A stretch of 27,888 nt of DNA from an uncultured Lachnospiraceae bacterium (GTDB taxonomy: Bacteria > Bacillota > Clostridia > Lachnospirales > Lachnospiraceae): the NCBI GenBank assembly GCA_946633495.1, contig CAMPAX010000005.1, positions 1 through 27,888 of the forward strand. Reading direction: 5' to 3'. Below the pieces are notes generated by a model. It worked only from the letters and a program-made list of their open reading frames with translations, did no database searches and was not told where the DNA came from. Each line of letters starts with the position of its first letter. Positions within the stretch are counted from its first letter, which is position 1. Below are positions 1 to 7,322 of this stretch, one piece after another. The translations under genes were made by a program, and so were the position numbers.

Positions 1-425
1 TAAATCCGGATCGCAGTAATATCCAACTCGAAGAACAGAAGCGCCAGTCCCGTAAGAAGCATCAGAGCGCCCCAAAGTCCCAGGATACCACCGCCCGATG
101 TAAAGAAACCCACACCGGCATACCCTCCCATCGCTGAAGAACCGAACCAGATGGGAACGATCGCGGATATCAGGATCAAAACCGCACCGACAATCCTGCA
201 GACAGACGGCTTCACGTACTGCGGAACACTGATCATCGTCGGATTTGCTACGACCCCTCCCAGCAAAGCCTGCTCCTGTGGAGTCTGGTAATATGCACTT
301 CCCGGCTGCTGGATCTGTATGCCGGAGGTCTGCGGCTGCATTCCCGGCTGCTGAACCGGGGTTCCACAGCGTACACAGAAACCTGCACCATTTGGAAGCG
401 GTGCACCACATTTTGGACAATTCAT
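1..425 (-). CDS. Zinc-ribbon membrane protein, partial (cut by left edge)
   Basis: The reading frame starts at an ATG at 425, six bases after a GGAGGG ribosome binding site, and runs open to the left edge, so the C-terminus is missing. The first 21 residues form a zinc ribbon with two Cys-x-x-Cys pairs (CPKCG and CVRCG). A Gln/Pro-rich linker of about 30 residues follows, then two hydrophobic stretches (roughly residues 77-98 and 110-135) that look like membrane helices. This layout is common in Firmicutes membrane proteins of unknown role, where the ribbon sits on the cytosolic side. It lies downstream of another Gln-rich membrane protein and has its own possible promoter. No function can be assigned. 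Confidence 0.75.
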   Translation of the reverse strand, partial: MNCPKCGAPLPNGAGFCVRCGTPVQQPGMQPQTSGIQIQQPGSAYYQTPQEQALLGGVVANPTMISVPQYVKPSVCRIVGAVLILISAIVPIWFGSSAMGGYAGVGFFTSGGGILGLWGALMLLTGLALLFFELDITAIRI

Positions 426-457
426 AGAATTCCCTCCTTAATCATAATTCCAACCTC

Positions 458-487
458 ATTACGGCTGTTTAACCTTACCCCTGTCAA
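458..487 (-). promoter_or_regulatory. Possible promoter of the zinc-ribbon gene
   Basis: On the minus strand a perfect -35 TTGACA (482-487) is followed after 18 bases by CGTAAT (458-463), a four-of-six match to the -10 consensus. It sits about 35 bases ahead of the ATG at 425. The good -35 and weak -10 make this a moderate call. Confidence 0.4.
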
Positions 488-548
488 AAATACAAATAAC
501 ATAAAACACATCATTTTTCAACTGAAAAGAGCCGGAGATTTTTCATGT

Positions 549-583
549 AAAAACGGGTATCCTGCTTTGAGAATACCCGTTTT
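549..583 (-). terminator. Rho-independent terminator after the GGYQQ-tail gene
   Basis: A perfect 11-bp inverted repeat (AAAACGGGTAT at 550-560, ATACCCGTTTT at 573-583) encloses a 12-base loop. On the minus strand it ends in a run of T, and it begins 8 bases after the stop codon at 591. It separates this gene from the zinc-ribbon gene. Confidence 0.85.
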
Positions 584-590
584 GATCCTT

Positions 591-1001
591 TTACTGGAAG
601 TTATTCGGCTGCTGGTAACTGCCCTGCTGCGGCTGCTGATAGCCTCCCTGCTGCGGCTGCTGATAGCCACCCGGCTGCGACTGCTGATAGCCACCCGGCT
701 GCGACTGCTGGTAGCCACCCTGCTGCTGAAAACCACCCTGCGTATACTGCGGACGCGGAGCCGGCTGCGGCAGAGACACACCGATGTGGCGCATATGCAT
801 ATCCTGACCTTCCAGAATTGCGTAAAACCCTCCCGGTATGGCAGTCAGTGCACAGGTCTGAGCCAGTTCCCTGAACAACGTATAAGCTACCCCTGCACCC
901 TTCACCTGTGTCAGTTCGATGATGGTTGCTATCACGCCGCACAGAGCAATGATACCGGCTAAGATCAGCAGAATCTTTTTGATCAACATTCTATTCATCA
1001 T
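591..1001 (-). CDS. Small membrane protein with Gly-Gly-Tyr-Gln-Gln repeat tail
   Basis: The function is not recognised. From the ATG at 1001 the protein has a short basic start (MMNRMLIKK), a hydrophobic helix, a middle region with weaker hydrophobic stretches, and a C-terminal Pro/Gln/Tyr-rich tail made of five 8-residue units of the type GGYQQSQP or GGYQQPQQ. Such flexible tails are seen in many small Firmicutes membrane proteins. The start is uncertain. ATG codons at 1001 and 998 follow an AGGGGG box, but a GTG at 1049 lies seven bases after an AAGGAG box and would add 16 residues. Either start fits the promoter at 1091-1119 and the terminator at 549-583, so the gene is probably transcribed alone. 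Confidence 0.7.
   Translation of the reverse strand: MMNRMLIKKILLILAGIIALCGVIATIIELTQVKGAGVAYTLFRELAQTCALTAIPGGFYAILEGQDMHMRHIGVSLPQPAPRPQYTQGGFQQQGGYQQSQPGGYQQSQPGGYQQPQQGGYQQPQQGSYQQPNNFQ
606..719 (-). repeat. 24-bp tandem repeat inside the GGYQQ-tail gene
   Basis: Four full 24-bp units and one partial unit encode the GGYQQ-type octapeptides. Adjacent units are identical in pairs at the protein level (two GGYQQSQP, then two GGYQQPQQ), which suggests unit duplication by slippage or recombination. Confidence 0.85.
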
Positions 1002-1090
1002 TCTCCCCCTTTCAAATGACTGTGTGATCATTTTTGGAATTTTCCACACAGCGATACTCCTTAGAGCTGAATAAATGATTGCTGTTTACG

Positions 1091-1119
1091 ATTATATCCT
1101 CTTTTTATACAAAACGCAA
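1091..1119 (-). promoter_or_regulatory. Promoter of the GGYQQ-tail gene
   Basis: On the minus strand TTGCGT (1114-1119) and a perfect TATAAT (1091-1096) are separated by 17 bases. Transcription would begin near 1084, about 35 bases before the GTG at 1049 and 83 before the ATG at 1001. It lies just past the stop codon of the transglutaminase gene. Confidence 0.65.
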
Positions 1120-1128
1120 TGGAAGCTT

Positions 1129-3330
1129 TTACCTTTCCCCTTCCCGGTCCTTTTTCCGGAACCGGATCTCCCGGGACATCTGTCTCACGTTCAACACGAA
1201 TTCCGGATCGGGCGCATCGCCACGGAAACGGACACGGTAATACCCCCGGAACAGTTCCTCCAGACGCCCCTTCAATTCCGTGTCCTGCACATAGGGAAGG
1301 TAATCATACACGGACTCTGCCGTAACGCCCTCCGGAAGTGCCGGATCCAACCTCCTGCGCAGAGTCCTGATATCCGACATCAGTTTTTGTTCGGAAGACA
1401 GCCGCGCGTAACGGATCCTGCGGATCAGCAGTGTCAGAACAAGCAGTAATCCCGCCACTGCCCCGACAGACAGCAGATAAAAGCCCACGGTTCGTAAGAT
1501 CTCCCACACCGAACGCCTTTCTTTCCCATCCATAGAAGCTGAAGGATCCTTTGGAATCGGGATCTCCGGCGGTTTTGGGATATCCGTTCCGGACACCGGA
1601 TCCAGTTTTTCCCCGGTCTGCCCGCCGGCCGGCTTCTCAGCCACCAGAAGATTCCAGGCGGTATCCGGCGCATTTTCATAAGCTGCCGTTGGTTCAAACC
1701 GGATCCAGCCCAGGCCGGAAATGTATGCCTCTACCCAGGCATGTGCATTTCGTTCCAGGACCGCTGTGTCCTTTTTCGTTCCTTTGCTCTCATCGTCGTC
1801 CTCCGGATCCGCTTCCTTCGGCGTGTATAAGAACCCCTGCACAAAACGGGAGGGGATCCCGCATTCCCGAAGCAGCAGGACCATAGCCGATGCATAGTGT
1901 ACGCAGTATCCACGTTCCTCTTCAAAGAGAAATGCATCCACATAGTTTTCCCGCCCGCGAAGATCCACCGATGGATCATAGGCGTACTGCCTGAGATACG
2001 CCTCGATCCGTTCCGCCTTCTCCAGATCCGTTCCGCAGTCTTCCGTAATCCTTTGCACCAGCTCACTCATACGATCTGTCACCATGGCGGTATTCCGATA
2101 GGCTTTGCTTTCCGCCTGGGACTGATACGCAGCAAGACACGCTTCATATTCCTCTTTGCTCATGTAATTGGAAAGGGTAAACCCGTAATAGTCCGCCGCT
2201 GCCCGTGCCGCTTCCTCGTAGGCTGCTGTCTCCGTCTGCTCCGCGAGTTTTCGAAAATACGGATTTGCCTGGTCCAGGGCGATATAGTTGAAGCTGTAGG
2301 TAAAACCTTTCTTCTTTAAATCCTCGGTTCCATACTCCAGACCCTTGTCGATCCGATAGACCGTCGAAGGGATCAGCAGGTCCGGTGTACGGATATACTG
2401 GTAGGTCACCCTGCCGGTTTCCAGCCGCGAGAAGCATTGTACCTCCGCCTTCGTCACGTCGCTTTTTGCCAGAGCGGAGAGGTACATCGCCAGCCAGGAA
2501 TTTACAGGAAGATCCGTCTCCACCTGTGTGGAGAAGCCGTCCGTATCTATCTTAGCAAACTCGGCCCCGGACAGGTAGACCGGATGACCCTCTGCATTTG
2601 TTTCAAATGTGAGGGCCTCACGCCCGGAATCCGAAAGACCGCCGGAAAGCCGTCCGGCCTCGGAATAGCCGGTGTAAGCCGTACCGTCCATATCGAAAAG
2701 GTCCTCGAAAAAGTAAGCGATGTCACGATATGTGGTTACGAAATAGTTCCCCAGCCGAGATAAAAAGCCCCGGACGCCCTCCCAGCGCATGGGATCCTCG
2801 GAGTTCGGAAATGCCATTGCGATCCCCGCTGCCAGAGCCAGCAGCACCGCCCAATACCGGGACTGATGGTTTTGAAACTCTGATATCACCGATGCCAAAA
2901 GGAAGATCAGGCCTACCGCAGCATATCCCGGGATATTGCCATAAAAGAACCATATTCCCGCTAGAAGCAGAAACAGAGCCAGGATCCCCCATTTCCAGAA
3001 AGCTGCTTTTCTAAGAAGGAACAGCAGGAAAAATAAGACCAGTGCTGTTACCGCATTGGAAAAAAGCGGCAGATCCCGGGAGATCAGCAGCACCGTGATG
3101 GGGATTGCCGGAAGGATTCGGAACATCAGAAACTCCCGACCGGTGCAGAAGAAGAGCATTCCTGCCAGAAAATAAGCAGCAAAATAAAGAAGCAGGAATC
3201 CCGGCTCCAAAGAAAGATACGGAACCTCCGGAAGAAGTCCTGCCGCCGCTGCCGCAGCAGCGACGACCGGAAATCCTTCTATCAGATAATTCCAAAGAAT
3301 ATTCTTTTTCCTGACTGTATTTTCTGACAC
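1129..3330 (-). CDS. Transglutaminase-like membrane protein (TgpA type)
   Basis: The 733-residue protein starts at a GTG at 3330, preceded by an AAGGAAGG ribosome binding site. Several membrane helices fill roughly residues 15-175. A long outside segment follows and contains a transglutaminase core. The predicted triad is Cys476 (in RGYCVHYASA), His530 (in NAHAWVEAY) and an acidic residue at 546 (IRFEPTA, where many relatives have Asp). A last membrane helix lies near 617-640, followed by a cytosolic tail resembling DUF4129. The core can act as a cross-linking enzyme or as a thiol protease; the real substrate is unknown. The gene begins 13 bases after the DUF58 gene and completes a MoxR-DUF58-transglutaminase operon, a widely conserved grouping. 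Confidence 0.88.
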   Translation of the reverse strand: MSENTVRKKNILWNYLIEGFPVVAAAAAAAGLLPEVPYLSLEPGFLLLYFAAYFLAGMLFFCTGREFLMFRILPAIPITVLLISRDLPLFSNAVTALVLFFLLFLLRKAAFWKWGILALFLLLAGIWFFYGNIPGYAAVGLIFLLASVISEFQNHQSRYWAVLLALAAGIAMAFPNSEDPMRWEGVRGFLSRLGNYFVTTYRDIAYFFEDLFDMDGTAYTGYSEAGRLSGGLSDSGREALTFETNAEGHPVYLSGAEFAKIDTDGFSTQVETDLPVNSWLAMYLSALAKSDVTKAEVQCFSRLETGRVTYQYIRTPDLLIPSTVYRIDKGLEYGTEDLKKKGFTYSFNYIALDQANPYFRKLAEQTETAAYEEAARAAADYYGFTLSNYMSKEEYEACLAAYQSQAESKAYRNTAMVTDRMSELVQRITEDCGTDLEKAERIEAYLRQYAYDPSVDLRGRENYVDAFLFEEERGYCVHYASAMVLLLRECGIPSRFVQGFLYTPKEADPEDDDESKGTKKDTAVLERNAHAWVEAYISGLGWIRFEPTAAYENAPDTAWNLLVAEKPAGGQTGEKLDPVSGTDIPKPPEIPIPKDPSASMDGKERRSVWEILRTVGFYLLSVGAVAGLLLVLTLLIRRIRYARLSSEQKLMSDIRTLRRRLDPALPEGVTAESVYDYLPYVQDTELKGRLEELFRGYYRVRFRGDAPDPEFVLNVRQMSREIRFRKKDREGER

Positions 3331-3343
3331 AAAAACCTTCCTT

Positions 3344-4558
3344 CTACATCAGACACAGCTTCTCTTCGCCCTCTTTGATGCAAAGCGCCACCGCATCGGA
3401 ACGGCGCGCCGCCTCCCTCACCTTTTTCTCGATGGATTCCGCTCTGTCCCGTAGGATGATCTCCTTGGAAAGCTCTCGGCAGAGAGACTGCATTCCCTCC
3501 AGATCCTCCACCAGAACCCGTTTCACATCCGAGTTATAGAAGAGAAACTGCACCGGCTGCCGCTGTTCCGCAAGGATCCCGGCTACAGACACCGCATATT
3601 CTATAAAATGATCCCGTCGGCTGAGGCGTTCCTCCTCATTCTCTTCTGCCACCCCCGGTATGGCGATCAGCGCCACCGCCAGCATATCAAACTCCCGTTC
3701 CTCAAGCTGCCGGACATAGAGCGCCCCGCTCCGGGCATAATTCTTCCAGTGGATCCTCTTCAGCGGATCCCCGGGTGTATATTTCGCAAGATCCACGCCC
3801 AGGGTATTCTCCGACTCCCGCTGCCGGCCGGGCGCGCCGTGGACCATTTCCCAGATCACACGATTCATGTCCTCCCCCGCCATTCCGGTCACCGCCGGAA
3901 GGACCTGCAGCCGAAGAGGATTCGGATTGCGAAGAGAAAGACTCATCAGTCCGAAACAGTCGTGGAAACGGATCCTTTCAATTCCGGCGATATAACTGCC
4001 GGCAAAAAGACACCGGATCCGGGTATGAAATTCTTTCTTCTCCCGTGGAAGAAATGACAGTACCTGTCCCGTCATATCCTCCCGAAAGACAGTTCCGGTC
4101 TCCCGGGTAAGCACGATTCCGGAAGTCGGAAGCCAGCCTGCATTTACTATGGTCAGCCGATAGGTTTCCTCCGTCCCCTTCCTGATCTCCCGAAGCGGAG
4201 TTTCCTGATAGATCCTGACCGTTGTGCGAACGTATAAGAGATACAGAAATGCAAGAGGGGGATAAAGAAGCAGTGTATAAAAGAGCGCATATGAAAAAGC
4301 CCCTCCACGATTGCTGACGTAAATAACAGCTGCAACTAGGAAGAGCAGATAGACTACCCGCGGTACCCACCGCCGTCTTTTTTCTTTTGACCTTTTTTGT
4401 TTATTTGAATTCGTTGATTTGTTTGTATTGCCTGTGCTGTCTGTACTGCTTATATCCTTCTTATCCGGTCTCTCTTTGTTTTTCTTATTCATTACCGATA
4501 CCGAATCTCTCTTTCCAAAACCGCCCGTCTCCGTGTCCTGCCTTACGTCCAAAAACAT
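3344..4558 (-). CDS. DUF58 domain protein (MoxR-associated)
   Basis: The family is recognised from the block around TPGDPLKRIHWKNYARSG followed by LYVRQLEERE, the conserved DUF58 core. The fold around it is thought to resemble von Willebrand factor A, and its partner is the MoxR ATPase encoded just upstream. Two hydrophobic stretches near residues 68-110 anchor the protein in the membrane. The N-terminus is low complexity, rich in Lys, Asn, Ser and Thr. The start is unsure: the ATG at 4558 has no visible ribosome binding site, and an in-frame ATG at 4492 has only a distant purine-rich stretch. The later start would remove 22 residues without touching the membrane helices. The transglutaminase gene follows after 13 bases. 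Confidence 0.85.
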   Translation of the reverse strand: MFLDVRQDTETGGFGKRDSVSVMNKKNKERPDKKDISSTDSTGNTNKSTNSNKQKRSKEKRRRWVPRVVYLLFLVAAVIYVSNRGGAFSYALFYTLLLYPPLAFLYLLYVRTTVRIYQETPLREIRKGTEETYRLTIVNAGWLPTSGIVLTRETGTVFREDMTGQVLSFLPREKKEFHTRIRCLFAGSYIAGIERIRFHDCFGLMSLSLRNPNPLRLQVLPAVTGMAGEDMNRVIWEMVHGAPGRQRESENTLGVDLAKYTPGDPLKRIHWKNYARSGALYVRQLEEREFDMLAVALIAIPGVAEENEEERLSRRDHFIEYAVSVAGILAEQRQPVQFLFYNSDVKRVLVEDLEGMQSLCRELSKEIILRDRAESIEKKVREAARRSDAVALCIKEGEEKLCLM

Positions 4559-4628
4559 GGACTATGCGAATTCGAAATATCCCTGTCAAGTGCCATAGCA
4601 TAAAGAGTACTGAAGCCCATGATGACTC

Positions 4629-5552
4629 TTACTTTGGCCGCTTTACGCTGTCCAATACATCTATGATCACCTGATATCCGGTGAAATGATTGATCTTCGC
4701 TTCCGTGGTCAGCACCAGCCGATGCGGCAGAACCACCTTCGCCATATCCAGAATATCCTCCGGAGTTACAAAATCTCTTCCGTGAACATAAGCCGCAGCC
4801 CGGGACGCACGCAGCAGATCCAGTCCCGCACGGGGGGAAAGTCCACATCCTACTTCCGTCTTCGTTCGCGTTGCCTCCACGATGGCCAGCGCATATTCCA
4901 CCAGTTCATCCGAGAAGATCACCTCCCGGACCGCGGACATCATTGCTGTCAGCTCCTCTACGGAGATCACGGAGGCTAACGGCTTCTGCAGCTCACCCGT
5001 CAGAAAACGTTTTGCCAGGGCCAGCTGCTCCTTCTTCCCCGGATATCCCAGGGACAGCTTCATCAGGAACCGGTCCAGCTCTGCCTCCGGCAGAGGATAG
5101 GTACCCAGCTGCTCCACAGGATTCTGCGTAGCCACCACAAGGAACGGCTCCGGCAGAGGATAACTGGTTCCGTCTATGGTAACCTGATGCTCCTCCATAA
5201 CCTCCAACAGCGCTGACTGGGTCTTGGGCGAAGTACGATTGATCTCATCCGCCAGAAGAAAGCGGTGGAACACAGGCCCCTTCATCAGACGGAAGGTCCC
5301 CGTCTTCGGTTCAAATACCGTGGTTCCCAAAAGGTCCGAAGGAAGGGTATCCGGCGTAAACTGAACACGGGAAAAATCCATGGTCACCGATGCTGCAAAT
5401 GCTTTCGCCAGTGTGGTCTTTCCCACCCCGGGCACATCCTCCAAAAGCACATGTCCGCCCGCCAGAAGCGCGATGATCAGATTCTCCACCACCGTATCTT
5501 TTCCGGAGTAGACCTTTTTGATATTTTCAAGCAGTTCCTCTACTTTGGTCAT
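4629..5552 (-). CDS. MoxR-family AAA+ ATPase
   Basis: This 307-residue AAA+ ATPase has a Walker A motif PGVGKTT (residues 41-47), a Walker B ending in LLADEINR (Asp102, Glu103) and a sensor 1 segment ATQNPVE (141-147). The spacing and the GGHVLLEDVPG lead-in are typical of MoxR proteins, which act as chaperone-like ATPases on partner proteins with DUF58 or VWA domains. Here the partner is encoded next. The ATG at 5552 is preferred because the family starts at this point and AAGGA lies about 10 bases before it. A TTG at 5615 would add 21 unrelated residues and lacks a ribosome binding site. It is the first gene of the trio and is divergent from upp. Confidence 0.9.
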   Translation of the reverse strand: MTKVEELLENIKKVYSGKDTVVENLIIALLAGGHVLLEDVPGVGKTTLAKAFAASVTMDFSRVQFTPDTLPSDLLGTTVFEPKTGTFRLMKGPVFHRFLLADEINRTSPKTQSALLEVMEEHQVTIDGTSYPLPEPFLVVATQNPVEQLGTYPLPEAELDRFLMKLSLGYPGKKEQLALAKRFLTGELQKPLASVISVEELTAMMSAVREVIFSDELVEYALAIVEATRTKTEVGCGLSPRAGLDLLRASRAAAYVHGRDFVTPEDILDMAKVVLPHRLVLTTEAKINHFTGYQVIIDVLDSVKRPK

Positions 5553-5617
5553 ATTTCCGATTTCCTTCGTTTTACACACCTGTATTGAATATCTGTATGT
5601 CCCTTTCTCTTTCAAAT

Positions 5618-5646
5618 TTGAATCTGCCCCGAACCTGTGATAAAAT
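5618..5646 (+). promoter_or_regulatory. upp promoter
   Basis: TTGAAT (5618-5623) and TAAAAT (5641-5646) are separated by exactly 17 bases, a good vegetative promoter. Transcription would start near 5653, leaving an untranslated leader of about 80 bases before upp. Confidence 0.7.
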
Positions 5647-5655
5647 AGTTCATAG

Positions 5656-5707
5656 TCAGATCGATACCGATAGTGTCAGGTGGGACATAAACCTAAGCAC
5701 TATCTGA
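5656..5707 (+). promoter_or_regulatory. Stem-loop in the upp leader
   Basis: GATAGTG (5669-5675) pairs with CACTATC (5698-5704), and inside it AGGT (5678-5681) pairs with ACCT (5691-5694). An outer pair TCAGAT (5656-5661) and ATCTGA (5702-5707) overlaps the first stem, so two mutually exclusive folds are possible. The structure ends about 17 bases before the GGGAGG ribosome binding site. A regulatory role is inferred only from position. Confidence 0.45.
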
Positions 5708-5731
5708 TTCATGATAAAAAGGGAGGTTTCC

Positions 5732-6376
5732 ATGAATTTCAAGGATTTTAAAAATGTCACCATTTTAGAACACCCTCTGATAAAACACAAGATCACGCTG
5801 CTTCGGGATAAGAATACCTTTACCTCCGAGTTTCGAAATCTGGTGGAAGAGATTGCCATGCTGGAAGCATTCGAGGCGCTCCGGGATCTGCCCCTTCGGG
5901 ATCAGGAGGTGGAAACACCCATCGAAACCTGCATGTCCCCGGTGATCGACGGTAAGAAACTTGCCATCGTACCGATCCTGCGTGCCGGCCTCGGCATGGT
6001 GAACGGCATCCACGCGCTGGTTCCCTCTGCCAAGGTAGGACACATCGGTCTCTACCGGGACCCGGTGACGCATAAGCCCAACGAATATTTCTGCAAGCTG
6101 CCGAGTCCCATAGATGAGCGGCTCGTAGTCGTTCTGGATCCCATGCTTGCCACCGGCGGTTCTGCCGTGGAAGCGGTAAATTCTATCAAGAATCGCGGCG
6201 GAAAGAACATTAAGTTCATGTGCATCATCGCCGCACCGGAAGGGCTGGAGCGTCTGGCCAAGGCACATCCGGACATCGAGATCTACGTCGGAAACCTGGA
6301 CCGCTGCCTGAATGAAAATGCCTACATCTGCCCGGGACTTGGGGATGCCGGCGACCGGATCTTCGGGACAAAGTAG
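5732..6376 (+). CDS. upp: Uracil phosphoribosyltransferase
   Basis: The enzyme makes UMP from uracil and PRPP in pyrimidine salvage in the cytosol. The PRPP-binding loop DPMLATGGS is at residues 136-144, and the C-terminal GLGDAGDRIFGT is the uracil-binding end typical of the family. At 214 residues it has the usual length (about 209). The ATG at 5732 is chosen over the one at 5711 because GGGAGG lies five bases ahead of it; the earlier ATG overlaps that site. It is the only plus-strand gene left of the origin, with its own promoter and terminator, so it is an independent unit read against the expected leftward replication fork. Confidence 0.96.
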   Translation: MNFKDFKNVTILEHPLIKHKITLLRDKNTFTSEFRNLVEEIAMLEAFEALRDLPLRDQEVETPIETCMSPVIDGKKLAIVPILRAGLGMVNGIHALVPSAKVGHIGLYRDPVTHKPNEYFCKLPSPIDERLVVVLDPMLATGGSAVEAVNSIKNRGGKNIKFMCIIAAPEGLERLAKAHPDIEIYVGNLDRCLNENAYICPGLGDAGDRIFGTK

Positions 6377-6395
6377 TACCGATACGGACTCTTCA

Positions 6396-6446
6396 GACCA
6401 GGCAGCACCGATGAAAAGATCCCTGATGCCTGGTCATCCTTTTTTA
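6396..6446 (+). terminator. upp terminator
   Basis: A perfect 9-bp stem (GACCAGGCA at 6396-6404, TGCCTGGTC at 6427-6435) with a 22-base loop is followed by ATCC and six T residues. It lies 19 bases after the upp stop and has a T-run only in the plus-strand direction. Confidence 0.8.
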
Positions 6447-7139
6447 TTACTGATCTTCCAGATCCATATCCACCAACAGCAGCGTATCCGCCATGTAGTA
6501 CCATTTCCCTTTATATTTGTAAATGTACCGTGCGCGGGTATCGCTGTCGTAGGTGACTTCTTCGCCATTATCTATATAGCTTACCTTCAAGGTAAAATAC
6601 ACCCGATAAACCTCGGATATTCCCAGATCCACCTCATAAATCTCTTTTATCTTATCATGGAAGCGCTTTACAAAAACCTCTTCCAGTTTTTCCTCGCGCT
6701 GCACATTTACTTCCTTAACGGAGATTCCCTCCTGCCGGGCGAAGACCGCTTCCACCAGAACCGACAGGTCCACATCATTTCCCCGGGGGACGTAATGATC
6801 CGACCAGGCAGAGGGATAGCAGATCCGGATGTACTTATCCACATTTTTATCCTCAATGGACTTGAAATATCCACGGATCGCACCGCCGATGGTTATGGAT
6901 CCCCGTCCGGTAAATGCAAAAACAGCAAAGCCAAGACCGGCCAGCAGAACAACCCCCAGCAAACTGAGGAGGAGGATCAACTTCTTTTTGTTGACCTTCC
7001 TTCTGACCGATTTTTTCTTTGTCTGTTTTCCCGCCGGCTTACCGGAGGATTTTACGGTCGACTTACCGGATGATCCGCCCGACACTTCATTCTCTGCTTT
7101 TGGGGGAACTGTATTTATTTCGCTTTTATTCTCTGCCAT
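6447..7139 (-). CDS. Unrecognised single-pass membrane protein
   Basis: I do not recognise a family by name. The 230-residue protein has a cytosolic N-terminus of about 50 residues rich in Lys, Ser and Gly, then one clear membrane helix (about 53-76), then an outside domain of about 150 residues with alternating charged and hydrophobic stretches. That domain ends in strands containing YIYKYKGKWYYM. The helix-plus-small-domain shape recalls NTF2-like DUF4878-type lipoproteins and membrane proteins of Firmicutes, but this is only a resemblance. It ends against the upp terminator and is separated from the fumarase genes by an inverted repeat. The start at 7139 has a weak GGCGG-type ribosome binding site. 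Confidence 0.75.
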   Translation of the reverse strand: MAENKSEINTVPPKAENEVSGGSSGKSTVKSSGKPAGKQTKKKSVRRKVNKKKLILLLSLLGVVLLAGLGFAVFAFTGRGSITIGGAIRGYFKSIEDKNVDKYIRICYPSAWSDHYVPRGNDVDLSVLVEAVFARQEGISVKEVNVQREEKLEEVFVKRFHDKIKEIYEVDLGISEVYRVYFTLKVSYIDNGEEVTYDSDTRARYIYKYKGKWYYMADTLLLVDMDLEDQ

Positions 7140-7197
7140 GGTAACCGCCGATCCTGTAATTGATCATTTATCTTATCTTGACTCGTATCTATATCTT

Positions 7198-7265
7198 GTC
7201 ATCCTGAGCGAAGCGAAGGATATGAAAAGCTATACGAGGTATAAAGATCCTTCGCTCAGGATGAC
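7198..7265. repeat. Inverted repeat element with nested hairpin
   Basis: The left arm GTCATCCTGAGCGAAGCGAA (continuing GGAT, 7198-7221) pairs with the right arm ending CTCAGGATGAC (7247-7265), apart from one extra GCGAA copy on the left. A second hairpin lies inside: TATAC (7231-7235) and GTATA (7239-7243). From memory, sequences with this arm recur between genes in many bacterial genomes, so it is probably a dispersed extragenic repeat. It lies between fumB and the next minus-strand gene and could also act as a terminator or mRNA 3' end. Confidence 0.75.
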
Positions 7266-7322
7266 ACTCGCCTGTCGATATCCGGCGTACAAACTACGTA
7301 TCATCAGCACACCTGCGTCCGC

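Noticed and set aside
606..719. 24-bp repeats as a possible CRISPR array
   Set aside because: The units are directly adjacent with no spacers and are in frame with a coding sequence.
5553..5615. Longer MoxR protein from a TTG at 5615
   Set aside because: No ribosome binding site, and the extra residues are unlike the family; the ATG at 5552 fits the family start.
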